Shown here: positions 12,101 through 21,961 of the stretch, piece by piece
Position numbering within the stretch: position 1 is the stretch's first letter
Layout of the letters: every line of letters begins with the position of its first letter
Assembly: GCA_023101725.1 (NCBI GenBank)
Contig: JALJCO010010453.1
Location: forward strand, 592,501-656,500
Direction of reading: 5' to 3'
DNA: 64,000 nucleotides
DNA from: Atherinomorus stipes
Lineage: Eukaryota > Chordata > Actinopteri > Atheriniformes > Atherinidae
The notes under the pieces: generated by a model
What the model saw: the letters and a program-made list of their open reading frames with translations, nothing else
What the model was told of the DNA's origin: nothing
Database searches by the model: none
Translations under genes and position numbers: made by a program

Positions 12101-12737
12101 TTTTTTTTTTTTTTTTAAAGAACACATGTAATAACACATACTGTTTACTGTTTATTTTATAGCACAATTGTAATAACACATTCTGTGTTTTAACTTGAAG
12201 TTGCAGACCTGTTAGAATCCATGGCTTTGCCAGATGGTGAGTTCAGTATAAATTTATAAATGTATGGGAATCAATGAAAGTAGTAAACAGTTCTTATTTC
12301 ATGGATATTGAAGTGCATTATTCAAATTACAATATTTTCAGTGTCGCAGGCACCCTGTTCACTGTTTTGCTAACAGGAACTGTTAATTGCAGGCAACATG
12401 ATGATTCTATAATGTAAATTGATTCGTGTTATAAGTTTTAAATTCTAATCTTTTTTTAACCACAATGTTAATCATTTCTGTTGAACTTTTTTCTCTTTTT
12501 TGGTTCATTAGAAGCTTGCGATAATGACTTGTCAGGAGCTCATGACAGTAAGTCCTTACACATCTGTTTGGAGTGGTAACAGTATTTTATTAAACTCTTT
12601 TTGAGTATGGAAAAAAGTAAATGTTATAAAGGATTACTTGATTTTTTTTTTACACGATATGATTTGACTTCTTTAAATAATGTTAGAAACTCAAATGTAA
12701 TATCGTCTATATTTCAATGGTTCTATTTTTTGTGATT

Positions 12738-12775
<38 letters not shown>

Positions 12776-15700
12776 CTTCTAAGCATTTTCACAGTTTAAA
12801 TACAAAAGAAAATACTTTAACATACTTAGTAATTCCATCTTTTGGTAATATCTTCACCATTTCCCGTGTATAACACAGCATGAAGTCCAGTGGCTCAGCC
12901 TTTCTGAACTATATATATTCAAGATTTTCCACAGCAAAATGAAGTAGAGGCAATCAAACATCCATAGAGCCAGACATTTAAAATGAAACATTCATCCATT
13001 TACAACAGTTTATGTACATTCTAAATGGATAACCAATAACTGTACTCTTATTTCCAGGTTTTAAACTCAAGGTGCTGATGAAATTGGACCAAATTATTAA
13101 GAACCAACAAGAAATTCTTACGTACCTGAGAACGTCAACTCTACCATCAGAAATAATCTGCAACATTATTGACGGCCCATGCAAATCCGAAGAAGACCTA
13201 AATGTTCTGGAGAAAGAGCTTGAGGACAATCAAAAAAGGATGAAAATGGTGAGCTAATTCTTATGATTCCATTAATATCTACATACACCAAATATGCTTG
13301 CATACGGAGAGGATGGCTTATGGTAAGAGATGCTTAATATGGAGGGAATGGCTTCCGTTACTACATTCGACTTGCTCTTAGAGTTTCTTTATATTCAAAT
13401 AATTAATTTAATACCTCTGCTTCATGAACATTGGTCTCTTGTCTTAGGCGCTACTTTGTGCGTGCTACCTCATGAAACAGTTGGACTGCAGGGTTCCTGC
13501 GCAGTCTTGAAAAGTTTCAAAAGTCTTGAATTTAAAAAACTGCATTTAAAGGGACATTTTGTAACAATTGTATATCGCAAGCAACTCGCTAGTACTTTTC
13601 ATGCTGCGTTTGCGTGAAACCAGGCAGACTGATGACAGCCGCTGCATATAAAGGCATAAACAAGCCTCTATGTGAAGACGTGGTCCGTCAGTTACAGTGA
13701 CTTCAGTCCACATCTGATCTGTATTGTTTTCCCTGACCCATGTTTTATCGTCTTTCTCTCGGCTTCTGTGATTAAAATTACATCTGGTTTGTAACTGACA
13801 GCCATCTGCCCGAATGCACGTGAACCCAGCGTCAGTGTAACGCTGGGTTCCTCCTCACTGCACCCGCGGTGACTTTTCAAAAACATTACCTTGAACTGAG
13901 CCGACAACTCCGGTGTCTCCGGTGAGTTTCTGTAGTTTCCTACTGTCATGCTTCTACTGAACATAAAAACATGGCAACACGATATGGTAGCCACCACCGA
14001 GCCGACCCGTTCGATGTATATATGAATGATATGAATGGCAAACTTCAGTTTGTTGATGGGAGCGATTACTGATTAATGGAAAAATACTTTTGAACTAAAT
14101 CAATTTTTGTGAATAGATAACAGGAGAACTTACACAATATCCCTTTAATACCTTAAAAAGTCCTTAAATTTGATAGGTTTGGCCTTAAATTTCATATGGT
14201 AGGTCTTAAATTCTGTGACAGTGACACTACAACGGATTTCCATTACTTGTGACAAAATGACAGCTGGAAAGAAAAAACAGAGATCCGTGTGTTTTTCCCA
14301 ACCAATAAATCTTCACAAAGCCTGTATGTTAGCTAGAGTCAGAAATGTCTGACACACATCTACAAAGTGACAGTAGTTAACTAACTTCCTCCTGTTCCAA
14401 ATTGACTATTATAATGAAATTGGAAACCAATTTTTCTCTGACTTTGCAGGTAGAAATGATCAGGAAAATTTAACATTTAACACACACAGAAAGCCTTTAT
14501 TTACACATGACAGAAAGCAACCTCTCGGTGACTTGAGAATTTTTTGGTTTTGTGAGGTTTTTTTGACAACATACAGTATACTCTGTTTATGTGCATGATT
14601 GTTTTTGTTCAATCTACCTTTTTTGACATTATCTTGGTATTGCATAGGGATCTGTATTTTTACCAGTGTGGCCATGAAATGGGCATTACATTCTTTTCTA
14701 AGTGGTCTTAAAAAGGTCTTAAATAGTCTTAAATTTAACTTGTAAAAACATGTAGGAACTCTGGGACTGGAATTTTGCCATCAAGCAAGCTGTTGAAAGT
14801 TAAAGGTAAAGGTTATAAGACCATCTCTAAGCAGTTTGATGTTCCTGTGACAACAGTTGCAAATACTACAGTTTTTCTCCATTAGTTTGGCTCATTTCTC
14901 GAATCAGAAATTACATTCTCAAAACTGTAAGATCATTTGGCTGAACAGTCTTACAGTTCTCACAACACCACAGCTCACTTGCAAAAGCTCATATCTCTCC
15001 CAAAACAGTTCATTCATCCTTCAGAACTAAATTTCTTTCCTATACAAATAGTCAGAGCCACCAAAATGGACAGATCCTTCTCAATCATTTTGTCTCATTT
15101 CTCTAAACAGACCGGACGTTCTCACCACTCTTGGTGCTTTTGCCAAAATAACCCAGATTTTTCAGCACAACACCACAGTTCACTTGCAGAAGCTCATATG
15201 TCTCCAAAAACAGTTCATCAGTTTCTTTCTCACAGAAATAATCATAGCACCTAAAATGTGTCATCCCTGTGGCATTGTGTAAGTACTGCAAGCCAAAACT
15301 GTCACTATAGCAGAGGACTGCGGAAATGTCCCTCATAACCACTTCTCAGTTTTAGCTCAGTCCTTCATTGACAATGGTTATTGTGCTAAGTTTTTTATCT
15401 AGCTAACAGAATATAGTTATGTAAAAAAAAAAAAGATAAAATAAAATAAAAAAAAAGATTTTACAGTAAGATTTGCTTCCAGCGTTTGAGATCACACATT
15501 GCACTCATACTGCCAAGGAAAGTATAACCTAACAGTTGCCCTGGCTCTTTTTCTTGGTCAGTAGCCTCCATGTTCAGTAGACTTGGTCAAGTTCTGTATA
15601 TATACGTTTGACAGCGTTTACAATCATGGATAGCACCTGTCAGGTAACTAAACAAGTTGTTTGATTGGTCATCTGATATGTGTGAAACAACTCCTTCATT

Positions 15701-17708
15701 CGTGACTGTCAATTATGTAATCATATTGTTACAGCAGATTCATATGGTTTTCTTGGTATTATGGTACAACTAGTTTTGACAGTTGAACAGATCATTCTGC
15801 ATGTGATGACTTCTATCATGAAATGATGCTGATAAGTTTTGTAGAGAAAAACTGAGAATCAACAATCAGTTTAGATCAATCAGATCTATTTACTTGGAAC
15901 TTGTGCTAAATGTAGGATAACTGTGCTAACTGTGGGCTGACTGTACTCAATTATTTGCAAAGATTGTCATGAAACATTGAGACATGTACTAAGACATTTG
16001 CAATTTAATTAAATAAATGAGAAATGCAATTATGTTGTGAACATTTGCCAAATGGTTTGTCGGTTTGTCCATGTTGTCTTGAGAAAGTCATTTCTGATTC
16101 AAGAAATGAGCCAAACCGATTTAGCATTTACAGTTTTTCTCTGAGAGCGCCATCTGCTGTCACATAAATGGACTAGACTTTCCTTTGCAGTGGGCTAGTT
16201 AAGCCAACAATCTCTATGCATGACTGTTAAAATCTGAAATGAAAATAAATGAAAATTAAATCAAATGAAAAATACTTTATTCCCCAAACAAAATGCTGCA
16301 GTTTTGCATCCCTAAAAAAACAAACTAACAAAAAATAGATAAACATTATAAGTAAATTTATATTAGTCATTTAAGTTTTTGCTTTTGAAAATCATACCTG
16401 CTGGCAGGAATGACCTCATGCTCCTTTCCATGTTAAAGCTGAAAGATGTTCATTTGCTTATTAAAGTGAGCCAAATAACAGCCTCTTCAAGACTTTCTTT
16501 ATATTGGTTGTTTGGTTGAATCTCATTTGAATACTTTTTAACCCCAGAGGGAAATGGCAATTTTGTAATTGGCTTTGTACAAAATCAATATTAATAATAA
16601 TAATAATAATGATGATTATTATTATTATTATTATTATTATCATTATTATTATTATTATGATTAACTGTTAGTGCCCCAGCAGATGGCTGCAGAGTTAATT
16701 GCACTTTCCACAAAAGACTTGTAGAAGACGTGATATCTTGGTGCAGACAGTAAATGATCTCAGCTTCCCTAAGAAGTAGAATCTGCTCTCTGACCGTTCT
16801 TGTACAGTAGATGTGTCTGTGTTGCAGTTCCAGTCTAGTTTGTTGTCCAGCTGAACTTCAGCATACTTGTATTTCTTCACCACCTCCACTTCCTCTCCCA
16901 GGATATAAACATTACTTTGTTTACTCCTTATCTTCATGAAGTCAACAATCATGTCTTTTGTTTTGCTGGTATAAGATGAGGTGATTGTTACTGCACCATC
17001 TTACTAGCTGACTGACCAGTTCTCTCTACGCAGCTTCTTGTCAAGCACTGATATAGAGTATTAGAGCATTTCTGCAGATGGCAGGACTGAGTTTTGTCAT
17101 CTGTATAATTCATATTTGTAGTACATTTGTAGTAATAATTGGATTCTTTGTTTTGCAGATCCAGTACCTGAGCACAATTGGAGGTCAGAATGTAAAAAGT
17201 GCTGTCCGCAAAATGCTGGCCAAGATGGGCACGAAAGAATTGTGGTCAAATTTTAGCTTCAAGGGGAGGCTTGGAAAACGTCCCTTTTCCAAACTTCTTT
17301 TGTGCAACGTCATTATTGGTATGTTTAAGAAATAAAATCCCACAAGGCTTCTACACAGCCCACACACATATAATATCATACACACATATTTTTCATTTGT
17401 CATTCGTATATTTTCACATCTTGTCATTGGTTTAATTTTAATTTAAAAATAGTTTTAATCATACTTGACAAAAGAAGAAATATTTGTGATTTTTTAGAGC
17501 CTGCCAAATGTTGTTCAAAAACAAAATTACAGCAGCAGAGGTGGAGGACGCCATCGGTTCGACTTTAAAATATGCACCCCACAGGCACCCCAAAACTCAA
17601 GTAAGTCATAAGATGTTCCCAGAAAACTTTTATATAACTTTGATAGATTGTGTCAACAGAGCACTTTTACTCACTCTTACATTTTCCAATTTTCTCCTGT
17701 AGGTTTAA
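6135..17708 (+). CDS. DUF4806-domain protein, 11-exon gene
   Basis: Assembled by splice sites and frame. Coding exons: 6135-6177, 6774-6911, 8368-8427, 9992-10024, 10119-10154, 12207-12236, 12512-12547, 13058-13248, 17159-17318, 17500-17600 and 17703-17708, giving about 277 residues with one continuous frame. Residues ~1-125 are low-complexity and basic/acidic. Exon 8 is helical (LKVLMKLDQIIKNQQEILTY) and leads into the DUF4806 signature: KSEEDLNVLEKELEDN, then the VKSAVRKMLAKMGTKELW block, then ITAAEVEDAIGSTLKYAP. The DUF4806 family has no established biochemical role that I know of, so no function is assigned. It sits between the two gcnt copies on the same strand. The first three junctions and the GC-AG donor of exon 4 are the least certain parts. 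Confidence 0.7.
6310..6580. repeat. Degenerate AACGTTC/GAACGTT repeat cluster in DUF4806 intron 1
   Basis: AACGTTC or its complement GAACGTT recurs, exactly or with one change, at least seven times (near 6328, 6340, 6412, 6462 and 6553 among others), with AAAGGTTA spacers. It resembles a decayed fish minisatellite. Confidence 0.45.
6774..6911 (+). CDS. DUF4806 gene, exon 2
   Basis: 138 nt, phase 1-1, acceptor ATATTCTAAG, donor GAAG|GTGAAT. It encodes DSDLKTIDKVQLAAEV and KRISKRPARFETESSTE, a polar, probably disordered segment. Confidence 0.65.
6912..8367. other. DUF4806 intron 2, no feature recognised
   Basis: Short open frames exist (for example 7012-7269) but lack family motifs or matching splice sites. 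I see no clear repeat ends. Confidence 0.4.
8368..8427 (+). CDS. DUF4806 gene, exon 3
   Basis: 60 nt, phase 1-1, acceptor CTATTTGCAG, donor ATGT|GTAAGT. It encodes DEQPVKKRQKGIPQALLTPM, a basic stretch resembling a nuclear localisation signal (KKRQK). Its last base, T, would make TAA if joined directly to exon 5. Confidence 0.65.
8673..9316. mobile_element. Second hAT-like element nested in the first
   Basis: TIRs TAGGGATGCACGATAT and ATATCATGCATCCCTA. The flanking octamers ACAAAAAT and AAAATAAT match at 6 of 8 positions, consistent with a decayed 8-bp duplication. Confidence 0.65.
8838..9156. mobile_element. Foldback element nested at the third level
   Basis: Long inverted arms: AATATCGATACACTGAAATA on the left and TATTTCAGTGTATCGATATT on the right, continuing inward through GATATTTTCATATG to AAAACGCGGTATCGATC and its complement. 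It is almost fully palindromic around a short centre. Confidence 0.65.
9992..10024 (+). CDS. DUF4806 gene, exon 4 (GC-AG donor)
   Basis: 33 nt microexon, phase 1-1, acceptor TAATACTCAG, non-canonical donor AAG|GCAAGA. It encodes YVRGEKNATKK and supplies the codon that avoids a stop between exons 3 and 5. Confidence 0.45.
10119..10154 (+). CDS. DUF4806 gene, exon 5
   Basis: 36 nt microexon, phase 1-1, acceptor TTAAACAG, donor CCTG|GTAAGT. It encodes ENCSHHSGYEPP. Confidence 0.55.
10203..10650 (+). repeat. Polypurine tract (A/G on the + strand)
   Basis: About 450 bases of nearly pure purine made of GAGGA, GGGAGA and poly-A runs, with only scattered pyrimidines, immediately downstream of exon 5. 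The minus-strand open frame here (S/F/P/L-rich) is an artefact of composition. Confidence 0.75.
10726..11312. mobile_element. MITE with ~60-bp terminal inverted repeats
   Basis: The left arm TAGCCTGGTACACCA matches the right arm TGGTGTACCAGGCTA. Pairing continues inward through CCATGTATGAGATACACGGC and AAGTCAGTCTGG. About 587 bp in DUF4806 intron 5, no coding frame. Confidence 0.8.
11511..12050 (+). mobile_element. MITE family 'GGTAGAGTC', copy 1
   Basis: TIRs TAAAGGTAGAGTCTGA and TCGGACTCTACCTTTA. A second, inverted copy lies at 31657-32186 and shares internal stretches such as the TGACTGGTGTCTGCTCCAAT region (complemented). Confidence 0.7.
12207..12236 (+). CDS. DUF4806 gene, exon 6
   Basis: 30 nt microexon, phase 1-1, acceptor AAGTTGCAG, donor GATG|GTGAGT. 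It encodes DLLESMALPD. An alternative acceptor six bases upstream would add two residues in frame. Confidence 0.55.
12512..12547 (+). CDS. DUF4806 gene, exon 7
   Basis: 36 nt microexon, phase 1-1, pyrimidine-rich acceptor TTGGTTCATTAG, donor GACA|GTAAGT. It encodes EACDNDLSGAHD. Confidence 0.6.
12741..12771. repeat. (TA)n microsatellite
   Basis: About 15 TA units in intron 7 of the DUF4806 gene. Confidence 0.9.
13058..13248 (+). CDS. DUF4806 gene, exon 8
   Basis: 191 nt, phase 1 in and 0 out, acceptor CTTATTTCCAG, donor AAAATG|GTGAGC. It encodes the helical lead-in NQQEILTYLRTSTLP and the conserved SEEDLNVLEKELEDN that opens DUF4806. Confidence 0.85.
13489..14763. mobile_element. TIR element (CAGGG ends, hAT-like) with 6-bp TSD
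   Basis: TIRs CAGGGTTCCTGC and GTAGGAACTCTG. The duplication GGACTG is at 13483-13488 and 14764-14769. The interior repeats CTTAAATTT/AAATTTAAG motifs around a nested MITE. The CAGGG end suggests hAT, but the duplication is six rather than eight bases. Confidence 0.65.
13546..14148. mobile_element. MITE nested in the 13489-14763 element
   Basis: TIRs TTTAAAGGGACATTTTGTAA and TTACACAATATCCCTTTAA (imperfect). About 600 bp, no coding frame that I can support. Confidence 0.6.
14785..14868 (+). mobile_element. Tc1 transposase N-terminal fragment
   Basis: It reads GKGYKTISKQFDVPVTTVA, the helix-turn-helix start of fish Tc1 transposases, then stops at the TA where the 14869 element begins. The downstream half of the Tc1 is not found next to this copy. 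Confidence 0.7.
14869..16120 (+). mobile_element. Passenger TIR element P, copy 1 (right end truncated)
   Basis: Begins CAGTTTTTCTCCATTAGTTT after a TA. The right end GAGCCAAACCGAT stops short of a full inverted repeat. It is homologous, in inverted orientation, to 21962-23332 and sits at the same position of a Tc1 transposase gene. No transposase of its own is seen. Confidence 0.7.
16240..17010 (-). mobile_element. LINE reverse-transcriptase fragment (L2/jockey-like)
   Basis: The minus-strand frame 16695-16952 shows the post-RT region of fish LINEs: VDFMKIRSKQSNVYILGE, KKYKYAEVQLDNKLDW, FYFLGKLRSFTVC. It includes an (AAT)n/(ATT)n microsatellite (about 16595-16660) and a 3' tail near 16240. 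Degenerate, in DUF4806 intron 8. Confidence 0.65.
17159..17318 (+). CDS. DUF4806 gene, exon 9 (domain core)
   Basis: 160 nt, phase 0 in and 1 out, acceptor TTTGTTTTGCAG, donor ATTG|GTATGT. It encodes IQYLSTIGGQNVKSAVRKML, ELWSNFSFKGRLGKRPF and KLLLCNVII, matching the DUF4806 central block. Confidence 0.85.
17500..17600 (+). CDS. DUF4806 gene, exon 10
   Basis: 101 nt, phase 1 in and 0 out, acceptor TTTTTAGAG, donor CAA|GTAAGT. It encodes CQMLFKNKITAAEVEDAIG and STLKYAPHRHP, the terminal helix of DUF4806. Confidence 0.8.
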
Positions 17709-17930
17709 GGCGTGGAGGAGCAGCTTCCAGATCACAAACTTGGATCCGTACTATAATTTTATAAGTAGTCGTTCATGTGTGTTATGTGGATAGTTCTTTT
17801 CTCGAAGTGTTCTCATTGGACTTATCTGACTTGGTTTTTTCTTTTTGTTTTGATCTTTTGGGGTTTTAAGTGTCATGGTTAGAGTTAAAATATATATTAA
17901 GTACAAAATCTTCTGGTAGATTAAAAAAAA
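17703..17930 (+). CDS. DUF4806 gene, last exon (V-stop) and 3' UTR
   Basis: Acceptor TTTTCTCCTGTAG, then GTT TAA, so the protein ends PKTQV. An ATTAAA near 17922 is a plausible polyadenylation signal and would give a short 3' UTR of about 230 nt. Confidence 0.55.
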
Positions 17931-20150
17931 ATGTCATTTTGTGTCTCATGTCTGTTCATGTGGGCTATGCGTCATATATTGCTAGCTGATGCTTTTGTTT
18001 TCAGTGTTTCCATTTAAGTATTTTATCAAATGTAATATACTATATTACCTTTCTGGTAGAACAAGCAATGGCTGTTGGCGTCACTGTGATATTGCATTAA
18101 AATAACTAGCAGTAGACAAGGGATCCATCCAGGGTGTCTGCAGTGGAATCATCCAAAAAATTAATGAATAATCTGCCAAGTATGGTTAAAGCATTTCCTT
18201 CTTATCAGTGAGAAAAACAATCAAACAACTAGCATTATGACAAGAATTAGGAGATATTGCTCAAACCAAGTCTGTTGGCAGCAGTAGCTTTGTTGTGCTG
18301 AGAAAAGGAGGGGAAGAGACAAGAGGCTGCTGTAAACCTGGGAAAGTCGCCTGAGCAGAGCTGGGAGACGCCTCCAGTTGTGGTGTCCCACAGCCGGATT
18401 TAGTTAGCCTATTTGCCTGACTAAATAGAAAATTAACAGCCTTTGCAAAAATTTATCAATTTCTTTATCAACTTTTTAAAAAAGTTTTAGTGAAATTTGT
18501 TTTTATATTCCAGTGTGGATTGTTATTAAAATCAGTTTGTTATATTAGTCAGAGTTTACATTATACTCTGATGTTGGACTTATGTGACCCAATAATTTTG
18601 AGATCTCCAGGTAATGTATAGTCTACTCCTTATCTCTTAACATCAGTCCAGATGTTGCTGCCCATGTCGGCAGTTTGGGACGGCCATCTGAACACCTGTT
18701 GGCCGACGCCGCAAGATGGCGCAACACACAAAAACAGCCGTCTGATACCACTACGCTTATATGCAAAAATTGAGTTATAAACAAATATTAGTAATACTGT
18801 ATTCAAAAGAAAGAAATTGAATAAACAAATTAAGTTTATTGTCAAAAGGAGCCTTAAATGAATAAAAACACCCCTTGGTAACACAAATCTGCTTGGCAAC
18901 AGCTGGCCATCATTTTTCTTGCTAGATTGCTGACAGAAGTTGAAAAACGGCCGTCGAATTTCCCTACCACAAGAGGGAAACACGACCTGTCCACCTCTTT
19001 CAAAAATGTATAAGTGATTTTAAAAACAACCCAAACGAATAACTACAAGGAACGATTAATTAGTTTTCAATTAAATCTATTTAGAGAAAGTGGTGTCACA
19101 TTCTGTAATTTGTAAAATTGTTCTAATGATAGGTGATGAGATCGTATTATTATATAAACAGTTAAGTAACCTTATAATTGACAATCAAATACGTACAGAT
19201 CAATTTATTTGGAAGGTACATTAATTGAAAAACAGCAGAATAATAGCATCTGACTAGTGCCAGGTGTTAGCCTGTCAATTTTTAACCTCTGGCTCCATAT
19301 AATGTTTAACTCTTTGTTGCCATGCATAAACAGCACCGTGTCTATATAGGCCTAACATTAACTTTGTAAGGCACATTTTGATTTTTACTTGTACAGTAAT
19401 TAAGGGTTTTATTTTGAAGAAAAAAATCGGGGGGCGCGGTGTAAATCTTAGGGGCAACTTCGAGTCAGGTTAGTGGCGCTAAAAGCAACGGATGACAAGC
19501 TATGATGGGAGAGACTTGCTTTGAACTGAAGGTAGGAATGATCCCCCCTCTCAGAATATAATCCTTTCCTACTTTTGAAGTTGGGCAGATATATTTATTT
19601 GATCATTTATGTGCCACCTTTTTCCAGTTAAATGGGGTAGGCTACTTGTACCACCGAGATACGATTTAATGTTAGAAGATTTATATGACTCATAACTACA
19701 GATGAGCCATTCATTATCCCAAAGAAATAAACGCAAGTTTTGCATAGCGTTTGGAAAAGTTCCGCCAGGCGGTCGCTTCCGCTTTTCTTAACTGCCTTTG
19801 GTTTGTCTAAGCAACATTCATGGTCTTGACCAAACCTCCTACCTTCATCAGAAGGATCAGTAGGCTTATTAATACAAGAGATTCTACTCACACTTGACGA
19901 CAGGTAGGAGTCACTTGTCTTTGGTCTGTAGCTGAAACATTTTTTTTTTTTTTAAAAAAAGCTAATTATTTCATAGGCATTATGTGACATACAAATATGA
20001 TATGACATTACAAAAAATAATTTTAAATGATAATAAATATGTTTATTTAGTTTATTACTAGTTGAATGTAAAACAGTGAAAAGAAAAATACATAGACATT
20101 GTGAATAAACACCTGTAAGTAACGAAAGAGAATTGCACTGAGATTACAAT
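17931..20150. other. Intergenic between DUF4806 gene and repeat block
   Basis: I see no exon series or complete transposon. A minus-strand open frame at 18630-18983 lacks recognisable motifs. The sequence around 18650-18990 is locally G+C-rich. Confidence 0.4.
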
Positions 20151-20366
20151 GGGTTTATGCACAACTCCACTACTTCCTGAAATGAAGCAAGCTTCGTTTT
20201 TCTCCTGTCTTTCATTATTGGACAAAATGATTAATCCAGGTGTGTCTGGTCATTGTCCTCTAAGTTACTGAGGTCAGGCACACCTGACACACCTATTCCA
20301 TTAATGAAAGACAAGACAAAGGAGCTGGCTTGAGTTCAGGAAGTAGTGGAATTGTGCATAAAGCCC
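20151..20366. mobile_element. Palindromic MITE 'TTTATGCACAACTC', copy 1
   Basis: Left GGGTTTATGCACAACTCCAC pairs with right GTGGAATTGTGCATAAAGCC. The inner arms pair through GATTAATCCAGGTGTG-type sequence. A sister copy is at 62722-62928. Confidence 0.7.
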
Positions 20367-20519
20367 ATCAGTCCTGATACTTTGTGAGAAAGGAGTCTGA
20401 CTTAAAGAAAATAACCTAGAAATGACAGTTAAAAATTGGAAATATTTGCCTCTATTTATTTCTGATGTTTTTGCTTCATTACTTCTACAGTGAGATTTTA
20501 ATCATACTATCTCAACTTG

Positions 20520-20602
20520 TTTCAGGAAGACATATTATGGCCAGGACTCACTTGAAAAAGAGGTTTTTAATCTCAGTGGGACTTTCCTGGATTGATAAAG
20601 GT
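20520..20602 (+). mobile_element. L2-like LINE 3' tail
   Basis: GGCCAGGACTCACTTG then AAAAAGAGGTTTTTAATCTC, ending TGATAAAGGTTAAAT: the conserved 3' end of a common fish LINE, without coding sequence. Confidence 0.6.
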
Positions 20603-20619
20603 TAAATATATATAGAATA

Positions 20620-20810
20620 CTCACAAAAAGTTAAGGATATTTGGCTTTTTGTATGATGTCAGCATGAATCTAAAATCCACTAGGTGGAACTGAATTAAAT
20701 TTTCTCCAAACTTTTCAGTGCACATGTACATTGTTCAATGGTTGAATATTTATTCTGCATCATTCTGTTCTCCTAAAACCAAAAGTTGAATATCCCTAAC
20801 TTTTTGTGAG
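20620..20810. mobile_element. Tc1/mariner-type MITE
   Basis: Left CTCACAAAAAGTTAAGGATA after a TA matches right ATATCCCTAACTTTTTGTGA. About 190 bp with near-perfect 20-bp TIRs. Confidence 0.7.
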
Positions 20811-20811
20811 A

Positions 20812-20873
<62 letters not shown>

Positions 20874-20885
20874 ATGTATATATAG
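20811..20885. repeat. (TG)n(TA)n compound microsatellite
   Basis: A TG tract followed directly by a TA tract, abutting the MITE at 20620-20810. Confidence 0.9.
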
Positions 20886-21749
20886 TTTACTGGACATTAC
20901 ATTAATCTCCCCCAATCAGTGCTTTACATTTCCTTTTTTTTCCCCCTATCTTATGGAAGCACAGTTTTATATACTACAGGCTCTATCAAAGGCATACACT
21001 CATCACCAGTCAATCATAAATGTGATAGCAAAATACTAAATGTGTTGATGTTATGTTTGGCAGTTAACTAGGAATTTTACACAATGTCATTCAAAATAAT
21101 ATTTAAGATTTGATTGAAAAATTCAAGTGAAACCTGACCTCTTGTTTAAAATGAATGAAGATGTGTCTTCCTCCAAACTGAAAATCATTTATCATTTGAA
21201 GGAATGATGGTGCAGACATTTTCTTCTAGTTGTTGGTATACTGTAGGAGCTGAACACAGGCAACCACTGCATTTCATGTTTAAAATAATCTGTTTGGTAT
21301 CACGGATAGAGAAATCATCATTTCTACTTAACTTGACTGATTTCCAAACTGAAAAAGAATTAACCGTCTTTCTATAGGTTTTTTTTTTTTTTTTTTTAGA
21401 CAGTTTGATAAACAATCAGGTAAAGGAGGTAAATCAGGTAAAATGTCAAAAATAATCATTTTTCTTTTCCTAAATTAATAAAACTACCTTACAAATATGC
21501 AATCCAGTTAAAATTTAACTTAGATTACTCATTATGTACACAAGTTGCTAAAATGGATTGTACCATATGTTGTATGAAGTATCTTCGTGTGGAATCAATT
21601 TTACATATTTGTTAGGAGTTGTTTTTTCTTCCTTTATTTTATGGTCAACTGTATACTTGGACCAGAGTCACAAAGATCTACCGATTGATCAATCCATCCA
21701 TCCCTCCCTCCCTCCTAGTCCAAACGCAGACTAAATTTGGCCAATCAAC
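20886..21749. other. Intergenic, no feature recognised
   Basis: A/T-rich with poly-T (about 21380-21395). No exon or transposon ends found. Confidence 0.4.
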
Positions 21750-21961
21750 TTGTCTACTGACAAGAAGCTCTGTGTTGAAAACTCGGTGGACCTGTGTGTT
21801 AAACTACTCGTTCGAGCTTGAAGTTCACCCTTAATCACATTAGACGTTTTTCAGGGCTCTTTTGTTACCATTCGTATCGTCCGTCTTGTTGATTTGTTGT
21901 CAATTTTCCTCCTGCTGCCACATCCAGGGAGGTTGGCTACAGTCCCATAGATTTCTGAATA

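Noticed and set aside
18630..18983. 117-codon minus-strand frame with a hydrophobic stretch
   Set aside because: No recognisable motif, no splice-consistent partners, and composition like neighbouring non-coding DNA.
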